Assembly (NCBI GenBank): GCA_003254925.1
Contig: QANZ01043763.1
Location: 8,511-72,510, forward strand
DNA length: 64,000 bases
Reading direction: 5' to 3'
Origin: Chamaecrista fasciculata
Taxonomy: Eukaryota > Streptophyta > Magnoliopsida > Fabales > Fabaceae
The notes below the pieces were generated by a model, which saw only the letters and a program-made list of their open reading frames with translations, was not told the origin of the DNA and did not search any database. The position numbers and the translations under genes were made by a program. Position 1 is the stretch's first letter. Each line of letters opens with the position of its first letter. This document shows, one piece after another, positions 24,476 to 35,718 of this stretch.

Positions 24476-25106
24476 ATCAACACTACCCAAAGGCAAATGA
24501 ATACTCTTGATTGCTTCAATCTCTTTAGGGAGCAACCATCTCTCCACACCATCAAGCTTCCATCTACCATCTACTATAAGATCTTCCACCAACACAATAT
24601 CAATTTCCAAACCTGGGTCACTAGTAAGCAATTTACCATTTTCCAAGGCTGGAATCCATCTATCATTCCACACATTGACCTCCCTTGCATTGCCAATCCT
24701 CCAAGCTAAGCCTTTCAAAAGTAGATCCCTACCCTCAAGAAGGCTCGACCAAGCCCATGAGGCTCTAAAACCCTTAACAGCATCAACAAAATCACAGTTA
24801 GGAAAATATGTACCTTTGAGAATTCTTACCCAAGGATCCTCAGGATTCTTTAAAACTCTCCAAGCCTGTTTTGCTAAGAGAGCCAAATTAAAACAAGACA
24901 ATTCTCGAAAGCCCATTCCTCCACACTTCTTTGCTACATTCATCTTATTCCACGCAAGCCAATGTATTTTATTATCATTCTCACCCTGACCCCACCAGAA
25001 ATTGGCCACCATACTATCAAGCTCACTATAAGTCTTCTTAGGGAATTTAAAATAGTGCATTGCATAAGCTAGAATTGCATTCACCACAGCTTTTATCATT
25101 ACTTCC
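24476..25106 (-). pseudogene. LINE ORF2 middle part (RT connection region)
   Basis: Minus strand, open from about 25099 to 24481. It shows IKAVVNAILAYAMHYFKFP, VANFWWG, CGGMGFREL, NLALLAKQAWRVL and WNDRWIP, the region between RT and the zinc-binding domain in plant LINEs. Upstream it continues from KKNLLS at 27523 across the second solo LTR. Downstream it continued into 22426 across the first. Confidence 0.9.
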
Positions 25107-27509
25107 TGTTGGGAATTCGTGGGCGCCTAAGGCAGCGGAAGCATGTAAAAACTGTAAATTAAAAAAAACTTTAAACGCCCAGGTCCTAGAATTCCCGAAC
25201 GGATCCGCTAGCTGAATTTAAAACTTTTGGTTAAGTGGTATACCTCACGAGTTTCAATCGTTTAGTTGAACGGGGCGTTCCCAAGAAGTCCACGTGATGC
25301 GTCCTTCCTCCGCCGGTAATCCACACGAACAGTTTGGAGATGCCTAGGTGCTAGCCTCCTTCACTTCTCAAGTGAATCTGGAACCTTTATCTACGGGTGT
25401 TCTTTTGATTCAAGAACTCTTCTTGAATTATCTAGAACTCTTTGGCGCCTTGATCAAGAACACTTCTTGATCCCACACAACCTTGTCACACAATATTAAC
25501 TCTTAATATTGTGCGCCACTTTCTCTCTCTAGGAAAGCAAGATTGCGTTTTTTTCTCTCTCTTTCCTCACCAAGAGAAAATCGAATTTTCTCTCTAGGAA
25601 GAATTAGGCTTAGTCGACTTTCACTCTATGTGCATGAGGCTCTCACCTTTTGTGATTTCACTCTCAAGAATCTAATTCTCAAGTTTGTGAATTCTCTCTC
25701 TAGGCTAGACCAAAATCGAAATTTTTCTCTCTCTAGAATTGGCATGGCAAAGTCGACTTATGGCTTGCCTATTTATAGGGTTTGGGGACTTTGATAATTA
25801 TAATTTTAGGAAAGCCTAAAATCATATAATTATCAAACCATAAGATTATGATATCTTAATATCACAATTTTAGGACTTGATTTCCAATTTAAAATATTAC
25901 CTTAATATTAAAATTGGAATCAAAATGCAATCTTGGAGAATCAATTTGGAAGATCAAATCTTCCCAAATCTCTCTCTCCCATGCGCCATCTTCCTCTCCA
26001 TTTATCTTGTTGAATTTAATAAATTAAAATAACTAACTAACTCTTAGATAGTTATAACTAATTTGTTATATCCCAACAATATTGAATTAAAGAATTCCCA
26101 GAATATCTTTAAGTCAATCTCACCAAGTCTCAAACTCTAGATAATTGAATTAAAATATTACATTAATATTTAAATCCAATTGGACCTAAAATTTCGACTT
26201 GCCCTATAAGTCATGAATTAAAATATTACTTTAATATATTTAATTCATCCATTTGAAATCTAGATCAAATCTCATTTGAATTTCAAATTTCAAGCCATGA
26301 CTTTAATTAATAAAACATTTTTATTAATTAAATTCCTTTTATATATGAGGCGCCAACCTCATCCTATTTAGGCCTAATATTAGTGAATTTAATAAATTAA
26401 TAATTTCCTAACTCTTAGGAAAATTATCTAATTTATAATTCCCCTAATATTATAAATAGGAATATAATTGTAAATAGCCTAATCCAATTATCTATTTAAC
26501 AATTATCATATATATATATATATATTTGTCTCACAAATCTAAATATAATATATCTGTAGATAATTAATTCAAGACAAGACTTTATGTCCCACAATAAGTT
26601 ATGTCTCAAACGGTGTCACAAATGTGACCCACGAATTAGGGTTAACTCGTGTTCCAGCTTGGCATCTGGTTCCTGCTCGTGTGTGACCCAGCAGGCCCCA
26701 CGTGAAGTTGGCAGTAAATCATCTCATGACTTACAAGTCGAGAGCGGACTCTAGCAAGCCATCACGACTACCCAAAACACGTGAGTTATCGTTTAACCCC
26801 TAAACGACTTAACCTTAGTACCATCATGTGCAGATCCCTTTTTGTCCTACGATATTTCGGTAAGGATCAGGCATGGGAATGTCATCCAAAATCCAAACCT
26901 CAACTTTCTCGATCTCCTGAGTAAGTCCCAATATCCAGTGTGGCCACACATTCCCTTGGACAGACTCGTCGAGGGGCCCAGTTAAATATCTCCCATCTCT
27001 ATGAGGGACAAAATTCCATCTTGGTCAACCACATTCCTCAGCACGACAATCAACCAAACCCGTACTCAGCCCTTATGGCTACCCTGTTACGGATAACGTT
27101 AGACTAAGCCAAAGCTTGACAACTGTAATGCCGGAATAGTCAAGACCTCAGGTCTAAGGGCATCATGACAGATTGTACAGGAGAGACTAGCTAATGACTG
27201 AACCCATGCAGAACTCTCCGGGTCGGTCCAGCAACTTGTAACTCTTACATAATTGCACCATGACTCTCGTCCCAGCATCTAGTGCGTGCATCTCATGCAC
27301 CGAGGTCATGCTGGTCTTAGTTCAATTCAAGCTCCCACTCGAATGAGCGACCAGGGACTGTTTAGATTAATTATCTCATAATTAATCATGGACTGTTATC
27401 ATAGTAAACATGCTAATAATATGATAACCATTAATTTATCTCCATAAATTAATTGATATGTTCTCAACATATCTATAGGATGATTGACCCTAGGGCACAA
27501 TCTCCATCA
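25107..27509 (-). mobile_element. Solo LTR (-), 2403 bp, TSD CTTCC
   Basis: On the + strand it begins TGTTGGGAATTC and ends GGCACAATCTCCATCA. The 5-base duplication CTTCC is at 25102-25106 and 27510-27514. It belongs to the same family as 22432-24475 but lies in the opposite orientation. It is longer, and the terminal ACA is altered to TCA. A terminal stem pairs the GGGAATTC/GGGCG side with CGCCC/GAATTCCC (about 25110-25196). Confidence 0.94.
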
Positions 27510-27514
27510 CTTCC

Positions 27515-28199
27515 TTCCCTGCTTAAGACAATAAATTCTTCTTCCACCCCACCATCTTCTTTCCCACTCTGTCTTTAACGAAATTCAATGCTGAATTTTT
27601 TGATCTCTCCCACACAGCAGGAAGTCCCAAGTATTTCCCCGGATCAGAACTAGCAGACACACCCAAACTCAAACTGACCATATCTCTCACATCACTAGAA
27701 GCATTGGCAAAAAAGAAAATCCAAAATTTCTCCAAATTTGCTTCTTGACCAGATGCCCAGCAATATTCATCAAGGATTTCCTTCATTATACTACAATTAT
27801 CTTTACTAGCTCTCAAGAAAAATAGAGAGTCATCAGCAAAGAAACAGTGAGTTATCATCGGGCAGCTTCTTGAAAGTTTGATTCCCACCAGTTTCTTCCT
27901 ATGCACAGCATCACAGATCATGTTAGAAAGTACATCAGAGACAAAAAGAAAGAGGTAAGGAGATAATGGATCTCCTTGCCTCAACCCTCTTTCAATGACA
28001 ACATAAGATTTTACTTCACATATTTAGTACACCCCATAACTCTATCAACCCACTGAGAACAAAAACCCAAACTCCACATCACTTGCTCCAAAAAATCCCA
28101 TTCCACCTTATCATAGGCCTTTTTCACGTCAATTTTCAGTGCCAACTCAGCTCTTCCACCACTTCTTTTATTCTTCAAATAATGATAGGCTTCATGAGC
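27515..28199 (-). pseudogene. LINE ORF2 reverse transcriptase core
   Basis: Minus strand in two frames. The first has LKIDVKKAYDKVEWDFLEQV and GFCSQWVDRVMGC (28199-28011). The second starts MRQGDPLSPYLFLFVSDVLS with CFFADDSLFFLRA (the catalytic FADD box) and GQEANLEKF (27984-27523). A frame break lies near 28000. The part upstream of 28199 is missing (5' truncation), including any endonuclease domain. Confidence 0.9.
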
Positions 28200-28232
28200 T
28201 AAGCATGATTTTAAGGTTAATCTTATAATTAT

Positions 28233-29777
28233 GGATAAATTACACAAAAGGGGTTTGACCCATTTTCAGATAGGGTCCGTGTGGTTTAAAAAGTGTCAAA
28301 TTGTGGCCTGTGGTTCCTCTGTTAGCAAATAGGGTTCTAGGTGGTTTTTTCCATCCAAATTAACGAAGCCAAGTTAGAATGAATTTCAAGGTGGGCTCTT
28401 TTTTGATTTGAGCATTTTTTCTATTAAAACAAACTAGAAAAGGACTATTTTGCAATTTGAACCAAAATGCAAGTAGAGTAAGAGCGACGGTGTGGTTTTT
28501 CATTTCTTCTTCGATTCCATTTGATTCATTTCTTCTCTCTTCATTTCTTTCTTTCTTCTTTGTTGTCAATGACGCTAAACTCCTCACCTAGCTCTTCAAA
28601 ATCGTCGATTTCTCTCACATTTTACATCTCACTGCTCAAGCCAGAGTTTGTTACACCATGGAAAACCCCCATTCTTACGTTCACAGCAACATCGCCGAAC
28701 ACGTCACGCTTCTCGAAGCCTGTAAATTGGCGAATCCTCAACCGTCGATCGTCTGGGCTTCCTCGAGCTTCGTCTACGGCCTCAACGAGAAAGTACCATT
28801 CTTGGAGTTAGATCGGACAAATCTACCGGCGAGTCTTTATGTCGCCACGAAAAAAGCCGGCGAGGAAATCACACACACCTATAACCACATCTACGAATTA
28901 TCCATCATCGGGTTAAGATTCTTCACCGTATACGGACCTTGGGGAAGACCAGACATGGCTTATTTCTTCTCATTTACAAAAAGCATTCTCACCGGAAAAT
29001 CGATTACTGTTTATCACAGGAAGAATCAGATCAATTTGGAGAGATATTTCACGTTCATTGATAATATTGTGAAGGGATGTTAGCGTCATTGGATACATTG
29101 GGAAAAAGCACCAGGTCGGGTGGAACGAAAACAGGTCCGGCACCGTATCGGATAATCAATCTCGGAAATACGTCGCCGGTGACGGTGCCGACGCTGGTGA
29201 ATATTCTGGAACAGCATTTGAAGGTGCAGGAGAAGAGGAATATTGTGGATATGCCTGGAAACGACGACATTTAGTTCACATATGAGAATATAAGTTCGGC
29301 CCAAAGAGAACTTCAGTATAGGCCCACGACGGATTTGCAAACTGGGTTGAAACATTTTGTAAAGTGGTACCTGTCATACTATGTCTATGATCATGACAAA
29401 TCTATAAATTAATTTTATTCACTGCTCCGCTGCTGCTACCAACAGTGCCGGCCAAAGAGGAGGCGGTAGTGACGGCGGAGGAAAAGAGAGAGGAAGAGGT
29501 GGCAGAGGACAAACCAGCTTTAGCCTCTTATTGCATTTTGGTTCATATTGCAAAATAGCCATTTTTTAGATTGTTTTAATAGAAAAAACGCTCAAATCAC
29601 AAAACAGTTCACCTTGAAATTCATTCTAACCTAGTTCTGTTAATTTGGATGGAAAAAATACCTGGGACCCTATTTGCTAACAGAGGAAACCACAGACCCC
29701 AATTTGACACTTTTTAAACCACATGGACCCTATCTAAAAATGAACCAAACCACAGGGCCCTTTTATGTAATTTAACC
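28233..29777. mobile_element. Pack-MULE-like element carrying an epimerase gene copy
   Basis: Long terminal inverted repeats of about 250 bases: left from 28233 (GGATAAATTACACAAAAGG), right ending 29777 (CCTTTTATGTAATTTAACC), each with blocks such as TTTAAAAAGTGTCAAATT and TTAGCAAATAGGGT. The flanks TATAATTAT (28224-28232) and TATAAATAT (29778-29786) match 8 of 9, as for Mutator elements, though they are AT-rich. The interior is not transposon sequence but a UDP-glucuronate 4-epimerase fragment plus a short Glu-rich segment (about 29445-29515). It abuts the LINE target duplication. Confidence 0.8.
28562..29406 (+). pseudogene. GAE: Captured UDP-glucuronate 4-epimerase fragment
   Basis: The + strand reads as the C-terminal two thirds of plant UDP-glucuronate 4-epimerase, the Golgi membrane enzyme that makes UDP-galacturonate for pectin. 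Landmarks: MENPHSYVHSNIA, WASSSFVYGLN, SLYVATKKAGEE (the YxxxK catalytic pair), LRFFTVYGPWGRPDMAYF, YFTFIDNIVKGC, INLGNTSPVTVPTLV and TTDLQTGLKHFVKWYLSYY. The copy lacks the N-terminal membrane anchor and the glycine-rich NAD site. It has TAG at 28589, a one-base loss after VKGC (about 29082) and TAG at 29272. Plant GAE genes are usually intronless, so absence of introns does not tell DNA capture from retrocopying. It is non-functional as an enzyme, though 28658-29083 is open for 141 codons. Confidence 0.88.
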
Positions 29778-30115
29778 TATAAATATTTATGAAACTAGGA
29801 ATAGCACATAGTCAAAAGAGTGCTAAAGCAAGAAAATTGAATGTCATCTATAAATAATAATATTATGTATACTAATGATGAAACTTGTAGAAAATATTAA
29901 AGATCAAAATGGAACAAAAAATAAATATTAGAGACCAAAATACAATTTAAGATAAATATTAGGAACCAAAATAAGTCTTCGACCTTTATTATATATAAAA
30001 TAACTTGAACATGGACTTGGAGTAATTGGTGGCATAAGTTTAAAATTTAAATATTTAAAATTATTGTTCTTATTAACAAATATGTCAAATGTGTTTCTAT
30101 TGATAATTATAGAAT

Positions 30116-30367
30116 GGGTTAGACTATAATGTAAAGTTTGATTCTTGACATGGGATGCAATGGGTCATGAGCCAATAAGATAATGACACGTGGAAGAGTT
30201 AGTTGTATGTAACTAGTGGTGTGACTCCATACGCAGTTTTGATTGGTTAAAAGAATTATTATTTTTTTATTATTTTCCAGCAATAAATTAAATCAATGGT
30301 TATAATTATGCCACATCAGCAATTGCATCTCATGTCAAAAATCAAATTTTACATCTTAGACTAACCC
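30116..30367. mobile_element. Mutator-type MITE, family E, copy 1
   Basis: Terminal inverted repeats of about 45 bases start GGGTTAGACTATAATG and end CATCTTAGACTAACCC. A perfect 9-base target duplication TTATAGAAT lies at 30107-30115 and 30368-30376. 252 bp, no coding capacity. An inverted relative is at 57206-57442. Confidence 0.95.
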
Positions 30368-30474
30368 TTATAGAATATATATATATTCCTCTTCAAGTGA
30401 CTCTTAAGCATCAATAAACATGTTTGCTATTAATCAAAGTTATATTTTTTAATTATTTTTATTGATTACTTAAA

Positions 30475-31378
30475 GGCCGAAACTCTGTTTCGGTCCTTCA
30501 TATTTTTCTAAGATTTCGTTTTAGTTCTTAATTTTTTTTGTTTCATTTTGATCCCCAAAATTTTCAAAAATTTTTACCATTAGTCCCTTATTCATTTCTA
30601 TGATTCTACCCACTTTTTCCATTAAAAAAAATAAAGGAGAAAACTGACTTTCATCCCCCAACATTTTTGCTCATTTGCGTTAAGGTCCTTTCCCTTATGT
30701 AATAGGAATCAAAACGTAACAAAAATAAATAAATGAGGGCCTAACTGTATAAAAAGGACATTCCTCACTCAAATACCCACTCTCACCAACCTCAAGCTCT
30801 CCATCTCTATTCTCTCCACGCTCTCCAGCCACTACATCTAAAAGGGATGTCTCTTCCCTCTTCCCTTGCTCCTTCTTTTTGTGGAATTTCTTCAACACCT
30901 TCGTGGAAGTGTGTCAAGGCGTTACCGAAATCTTGAACTTGTTGAATTTCCAACGCAACTCGATTCGCCTCTCAAAAGTCGTTCTTTGGTTGATTGTGAC
31001 ATTCTCAAACGAGCCATTGAGGTTGAGCGACGATGACAATGGGGAGCTTGAGGTTGTTGAGAATGGATTGTTGAGTGAGGAATGTCCTTTTTATACATTT
31101 AGGCCCTTATTCATTTCTTTTATTGTATTTTGATGCTTAATACGAAAGGGAAATGATCTTAACACAAAAGAGTAAAATTGTTGGGGAGATGAAAGTTTGT
31201 TTTTTCCTTTCTTTTCTTTTTTTCTCAACATAAAAATGTGGATGGAAATAAGTTAGAGACTAACAATAAAACTTTTTGAAAACTTTAGGGACTAAAATAG
31301 AACAAAAATATTTAGGGACTAAAATGAAATCTTGAGCTAATACTAAGGACCATAATAGATTTTTAACCGTACTTCAAA
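30475..31378. mobile_element. Foldback element with a possible captured exon
   Basis: Inverted arms, left from GGCCGAAACTCTGTTTCGG, right to AATAGATTTTTAACC, with TTTGGTCC-like and CTTAT-type blocks. Flanks TTACTTAAA and GTACTTCAA match 7 of 9. The centre (about 30840-31036) is less AT-rich and open in one + frame (30872-31036, about 54 codons) reading FVEFLQHLRG, SRRYRNLELVEFPTQLDSPL and VDCDILKRAIEVERR. No family is recognised. It could be a captured exon. Confidence 0.6.
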
Positions 31379-31387
31379 ATAACCTTT

Positions 31388-32010
31388 CATACCTCAAATG
31401 TTAAAAATCAAAAAATTCAATTGTAAATACTCTGCTATATTATGAAAGAGACTTATTCAAAAATTTTACAAACAATCACCCTTTAAAAAATATTAACAAA
31501 TATCTCAAAGTCTATCTTTCATGTCTCTTCTTTCATTACTTTTCTAATAATTCATACCATATTAATAATCATCTTTCTATTTCACTTATTTTTTCTAGCT
31601 GAAATCACATTTTGGTCCATCACATATTTACTTTTTCTCAATTCGGTCCATTTTATTTAATCTTTTTTCTTAAAAATTTTAATTTTTAAAATGCTTTTAC
31701 CTATTTGATTTACCTCATGAAATCTTTTATGAATATTTAATTCATCAAAATTTTTAATATCATTTTTTTAATTTTTTAATTTCGTATTATTAATTTATTG
31801 TATATTATATGTATATATTATTTATATATAATATTAATTAATATTTTTAATATATAATTATTATGTGAAAGAAATTGGTTCCTATATATAATTTCTAGGT
31901 CCGGTCCGTGTATAGGATAGAATATAGGATAAATAGATATAGATTTTCGCTTTTAAAAAGTGATACTGACCATTAATGTCATTAGGTGTAAACACTCACA
32001 AATAAATCCA
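31388..32010. other. AT-rich intergenic sequence
   Basis: No ORF, terminal repeat or hairpin of note is seen. It ends at the probable Helitron 5' terminus. Confidence 0.5.
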
Positions 32011-32523
32011 TCTATTATAATATATAAAAGCTGACTACATGAAGCACCTTCTGCCACTTGTCCTGTCCTCCACTCAACTCTCGAACGCCATGTGGCAAAA
32101 ATTAAATTTTTTCTTAAATGCTTCACCCAATATGGCAATTCGTCACACACCAAAATGAAATGTTCAAGAGTCAATGGATGATTTCAAATGCTGATTCGGT
32201 TGCTGACCATGTGCATTGATGTGCATTGATTTGGTTGAATCGGATTTGGGATTTATGATTGATATATATATGGAATGTTTTTAAATGTGTGAATATTGAC
32301 ATATTGGGGGTGAATACAAATTGTAAACGTAGCAGACATTTCATGTCAAAAACGCATAGTTGTTGAATCTCACATCAATGCACACATTCATGACATATAC
32401 CAATTAGCGCCGACGATTATGCAATTTACTTAGTATATAATTCATACTCACGTTTAGGCGTAGCACAACAAACCTCAGAATCGTTTATATTCTTAAAATT
32501 TTGATTCATCCTCGTGTTTCAAC

Positions 32524-33540
32524 CATGGCTGGTACTTATGACAGTGTTTCAGTTGGTACAATGAAAGAATCAATGGAACCATATGTGGCTTTGGGGAGAT
32601 TGGCAGAGAAAGTTCCTTCATTTAAACCAAATTGTACTTTTCTTCTTTATCTTTTTCTACCTTTATTTTTTTCTTTCTTTCTCTATACTCCTAATCACAC
32701 CAAATTTGTCATTTATCTACGATCTTCGATATTTTCTCTTTGATTTTGTAACTTTAACGTTTTTGTGTGTCTAACTATAAAATTAACTTTCTAATGTGTT
32801 TGATTTTCTATGCAGGTAGGAGTTTTTTTTTAATGTGTTTTGCCACACTTTTTAATATGTGCTTTGCCATTCCTCTCCAACATCATATTATATATGGGGT
32901 AATTCAATTAATTTGAACTGGTATATATCTTTCGTGGCTTCTCCTTCTTTTCTGCAATTTTTGTTTAACCGGTGCATTTTGATCTCATTGAATTTGGTTT
33001 GCTATGAATTTTGAGTGGTTGTTCAATCTTTTGGTGTTTTTTTGATGAAAATTGATTTCTTTGTTTTTTTTTTTATTGTGATGAAGGTTGATTTCGTTTT
33101 ATCTTGTGTGTCTTATTTTTTATTGTTCTACCTCTTATCTTTTTAGGTATACTATTGAGCAATAGTTCTGAACAAAATCCAGGCTTCAAATTATTATCTA
33201 AACCAAAGAGGTAAAGTTTTGTGTATTCATTTCTTTTATTCTCCAATTACTTTTGTCATGAGGGGCTTATACAGCCCCATGATTTTGCAACACTTTAACA
33301 TGCTCCTTCTCTTAGCTATGTAGAGTGTTTAGTGTATATCCGTCAACATATGTTTGAAGCTCCTAAAAAGTGAGAGGAAGTTGAAGCTGGTAAGCTTAAA
33401 AAACTTATTGGATTGCTTTCTCTTTATGTTATCATGTTAGCTGAACTGAAAGTACTGATGACGGAATAATTTTTACAGCCAAAAACCAGAATAAGGCCGA
33501 AGAGGGCAACTCAACTTCTTGGAGTATGTCGTGTGACCAA
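32524..33540 (+). other. Exon-like segments in the Helitron 5' part
   Basis: ATG at 32524 (AACCATGGCTGG) opens about 36 codons reading MAGTYDSVSVGTMKESMEPY, then an unclear exon end. Further possible exons with GT-AG edges are about 33148-33210 (SSEQNPGFKLLSKPK), 33320-33390 and 33479-33525. The third contains TGA where TGG would keep it open. No protein family is recognised and joint frames were not established. Confidence 0.3.
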
Positions 33541-34224
33541 TGCATGTACATTTTAATTTTTGAATATATGATTTTGTTAAAGTATCCTTCCTTGGAAATT
33601 AAATATATATAGAGGCGTGTGTTAAAAGACCAATGGTTTGGATTTGGGATATATGTAAAGAGATGCTGGTTTGCTGTGTTATCATATAGTTTTAATATTT
33701 TCTTATGTATTGTTGCGATTAATCCAAACTAATCAACAAAATGGTCCTGTGATATGTATTATGATAAGAACCATCCATTATAGCAAAGGCAATAATTCCA
33801 TGTGTACTATTTTCCCCTTAAATGAATTGCCTTTCTTACGTTTAGTACTCGCAGAGTAATAAAAAGTGATATTATGAAATGAAAAGAAATTATGAAATGC
33901 TTCATGTAGCATGTAAACCATATCCAAGGCCAAAAGGTAAAAACTGAAGGACTAATTCTATTTGGTCCACGATTTTATATCAATTCAACTACTCGGTCCT
34001 CACAAAGTGAAATGTGTGTCTCGATCCGTAAAAAATCACATTCATCAACGATTGAGTCTCTCTCTTAAATTCAATGACCAAAAAATAAATTTAGGGCCCA
34101 AAGTAAAATAATCTTTACAAATTCATGGACCAAATAATTTATCTTCAACTAACAATAAATTATTATTCAGAATTTGATAAATAATTTCAATAGTATACCG
34201 TATACTAAAAAATAAGATAATTAT

Positions 34225-35418
34225 TTGAACAAAACTAATTTATTTAAAAGATTACTGTTTTTTAATTTTTATATTACAAAAAACATTACTCATATATATA
34301 CTAGAGAAGGGACCAGATATATATTTTTGAGTATGAATTATATTTTTCTGAATTTTTTTTCAGTTGTTGCACTACAAAAAAATTACTCATATATATACTG
34401 GAGGAGAGACCAACATGTATATTTTTTTGGTATGAATTATATATTTTTTCTCATTATTGGTTTTGAATATTGTACACTACAAAAAAAATATTATTCATAT
34501 ATATATATATATATATATATAGGAGGAGGGACCAAATTGTGAATTTTTTGGGATTGAATTATATATTTTTTCCTATTACTTTTTTTGAATTTTTTTTTAT
34601 ATTTTTACATCACAAAAAATATTACCCTATATATACTGGAGGAGGGACCACAACATATATTTTTGGGGTCGGAATTATATATTTAATATTATGGACCAAA
34701 ATGTAAATAACATGGACTGAATTATTTTATTTTAAATTTTGACACTAAAAATATTAGTAATATAATATAAAAAATAGAAGAAGGACTGGTACCAATATAT
34801 CAAAAACTGTTTATTTTAATTATTCACGTATTGACTCGATGAGTTAGTATAATTTCAAGGACTAAAATAACTTTTTAAATAAATTAATATAAATTATATA
34901 TCATATAATATAATATATTTGTAAAATAAATATTTATATATTATTATTATATAAATATATATACACTACATATATATATATAGTTATACTCGCCTCGTGT
35001 GTGGCATAGATATATATACATTATAATTTAATATGTATATATATATTATAATTATAAAATATATATATATATATATGTGAGAAAGAGAGAGGGAGTATGA
35101 GTAAGAAAAAGAGAAAAAAAATAGTAAGAAATGATGAATGGAGAAAGAAAGTTGTAAGTGTAATAAATGAGGGTATTGAAAATTACTGTTTTGCCAAATA
35201 GTTTTTTTAGATTTGTATTAAAGTATAGGTAATTATAGGTATTTGAATAGGGGTATGTTAGTAATTGGGTATAAAAATGTAATGAAATGATGTTGTAATG
35301 AAATAATATTTTTGTAATGAGTTTGTAATTGGTAAACAAATAGCTTTTTTACACTGTAGCTCAAGTTATGTATTGAAAATGGAGATAATACATTATAATT
35401 GAATCCCAAACACACCCT
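34225..35418. mobile_element. Truncated Harbinger-like element with ~100-base tandem units
   Basis: The right end ATTGAATCCCAAACACACCC followed by TAA resembles a PIF/Harbinger terminus. The interior matches 53022-54496 (GAGAGAGGGAGTATGAGTAAG, TATGTTAGTAATT blocks). At 34290-34680 four ~100-base tandem units contain CACTACAAAAAA, ACTCATATATATACTGGAGG, GGGACCAA and GAATTATATATTTTT. No left terminus is found. AT microsatellites lie at 34496-34520 and 35040-35076. It interrupts the Helitron. Confidence 0.55.
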
Positions 35419-35718
35419 AAATCAATTAATGGGTTTAGAGAGTGAGGCCCTGCCACCGTGTCTATGATTTCATCCAGCGTGTCCTTCGCATCCTATACAT
35501 AATCATATTCATTCACTCACAAGCTTTAGATAACAATATAAATTAGCATAAATTAATGTTACGTGTTCATAATGGTAATCATCAGAGCAATTGATGTAAA
35601 ATTAATTGGACATGTTAAGCTGATATTGTAATTCTATCTCCACATGATATATGCAGGATATATAATCAATGATATAAAGCAATGCAATCTAAGTGGAAAT
35701 TCAGTTCACCGCAGAACT

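Larger units (their letters stand above)
21061..28218 (-). mobile_element. 5'-truncated L1-like LINE with target duplication, split by two solo LTRs
   Basis: Minus-strand LINE body 21080-28199. TAAGCATGATTTTAAGGTT occurs at 21061-21079 and again at 28200-28218, a perfect 19-base target duplication. The 3' tail is a T run at 21078-21089. The body begins inside the RT domain, so it is 5'-truncated. Two solo LTRs (22432-24475 and 25107-27509) interrupt it. Removing them and one copy of each 5-base duplication leaves about 2.66 kb. The coding order on the minus strand is RT, connection, zinc-binding and RNase H, as in plant L1 ORF2. Confidence 0.93.

Noticed and set aside
24497-24989. Plus-strand ORFs of 70 and 160 codons
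   Set aside because: They are complementary to the LINE ORF2 middle part. The minus-strand frame has the LINE motifs.
22432-27509. One complete LTR retrotransposon with two LTRs
   Set aside because: The two LTRs are in opposite orientation, each has its own 5-base duplication, and the DNA between them is LINE coding sequence.
28658-29083. An active epimerase gene
   Set aside because: It lacks the membrane anchor and NAD-binding end, has stops and a frameshift, and lies between transposon arms.
34225-34706. Plus-strand ORFs of 105 and 78 codons
   Set aside because: They arise from AT-rich tandem units and (TA)n tracts and read as Tyr/Ile/Phe runs.
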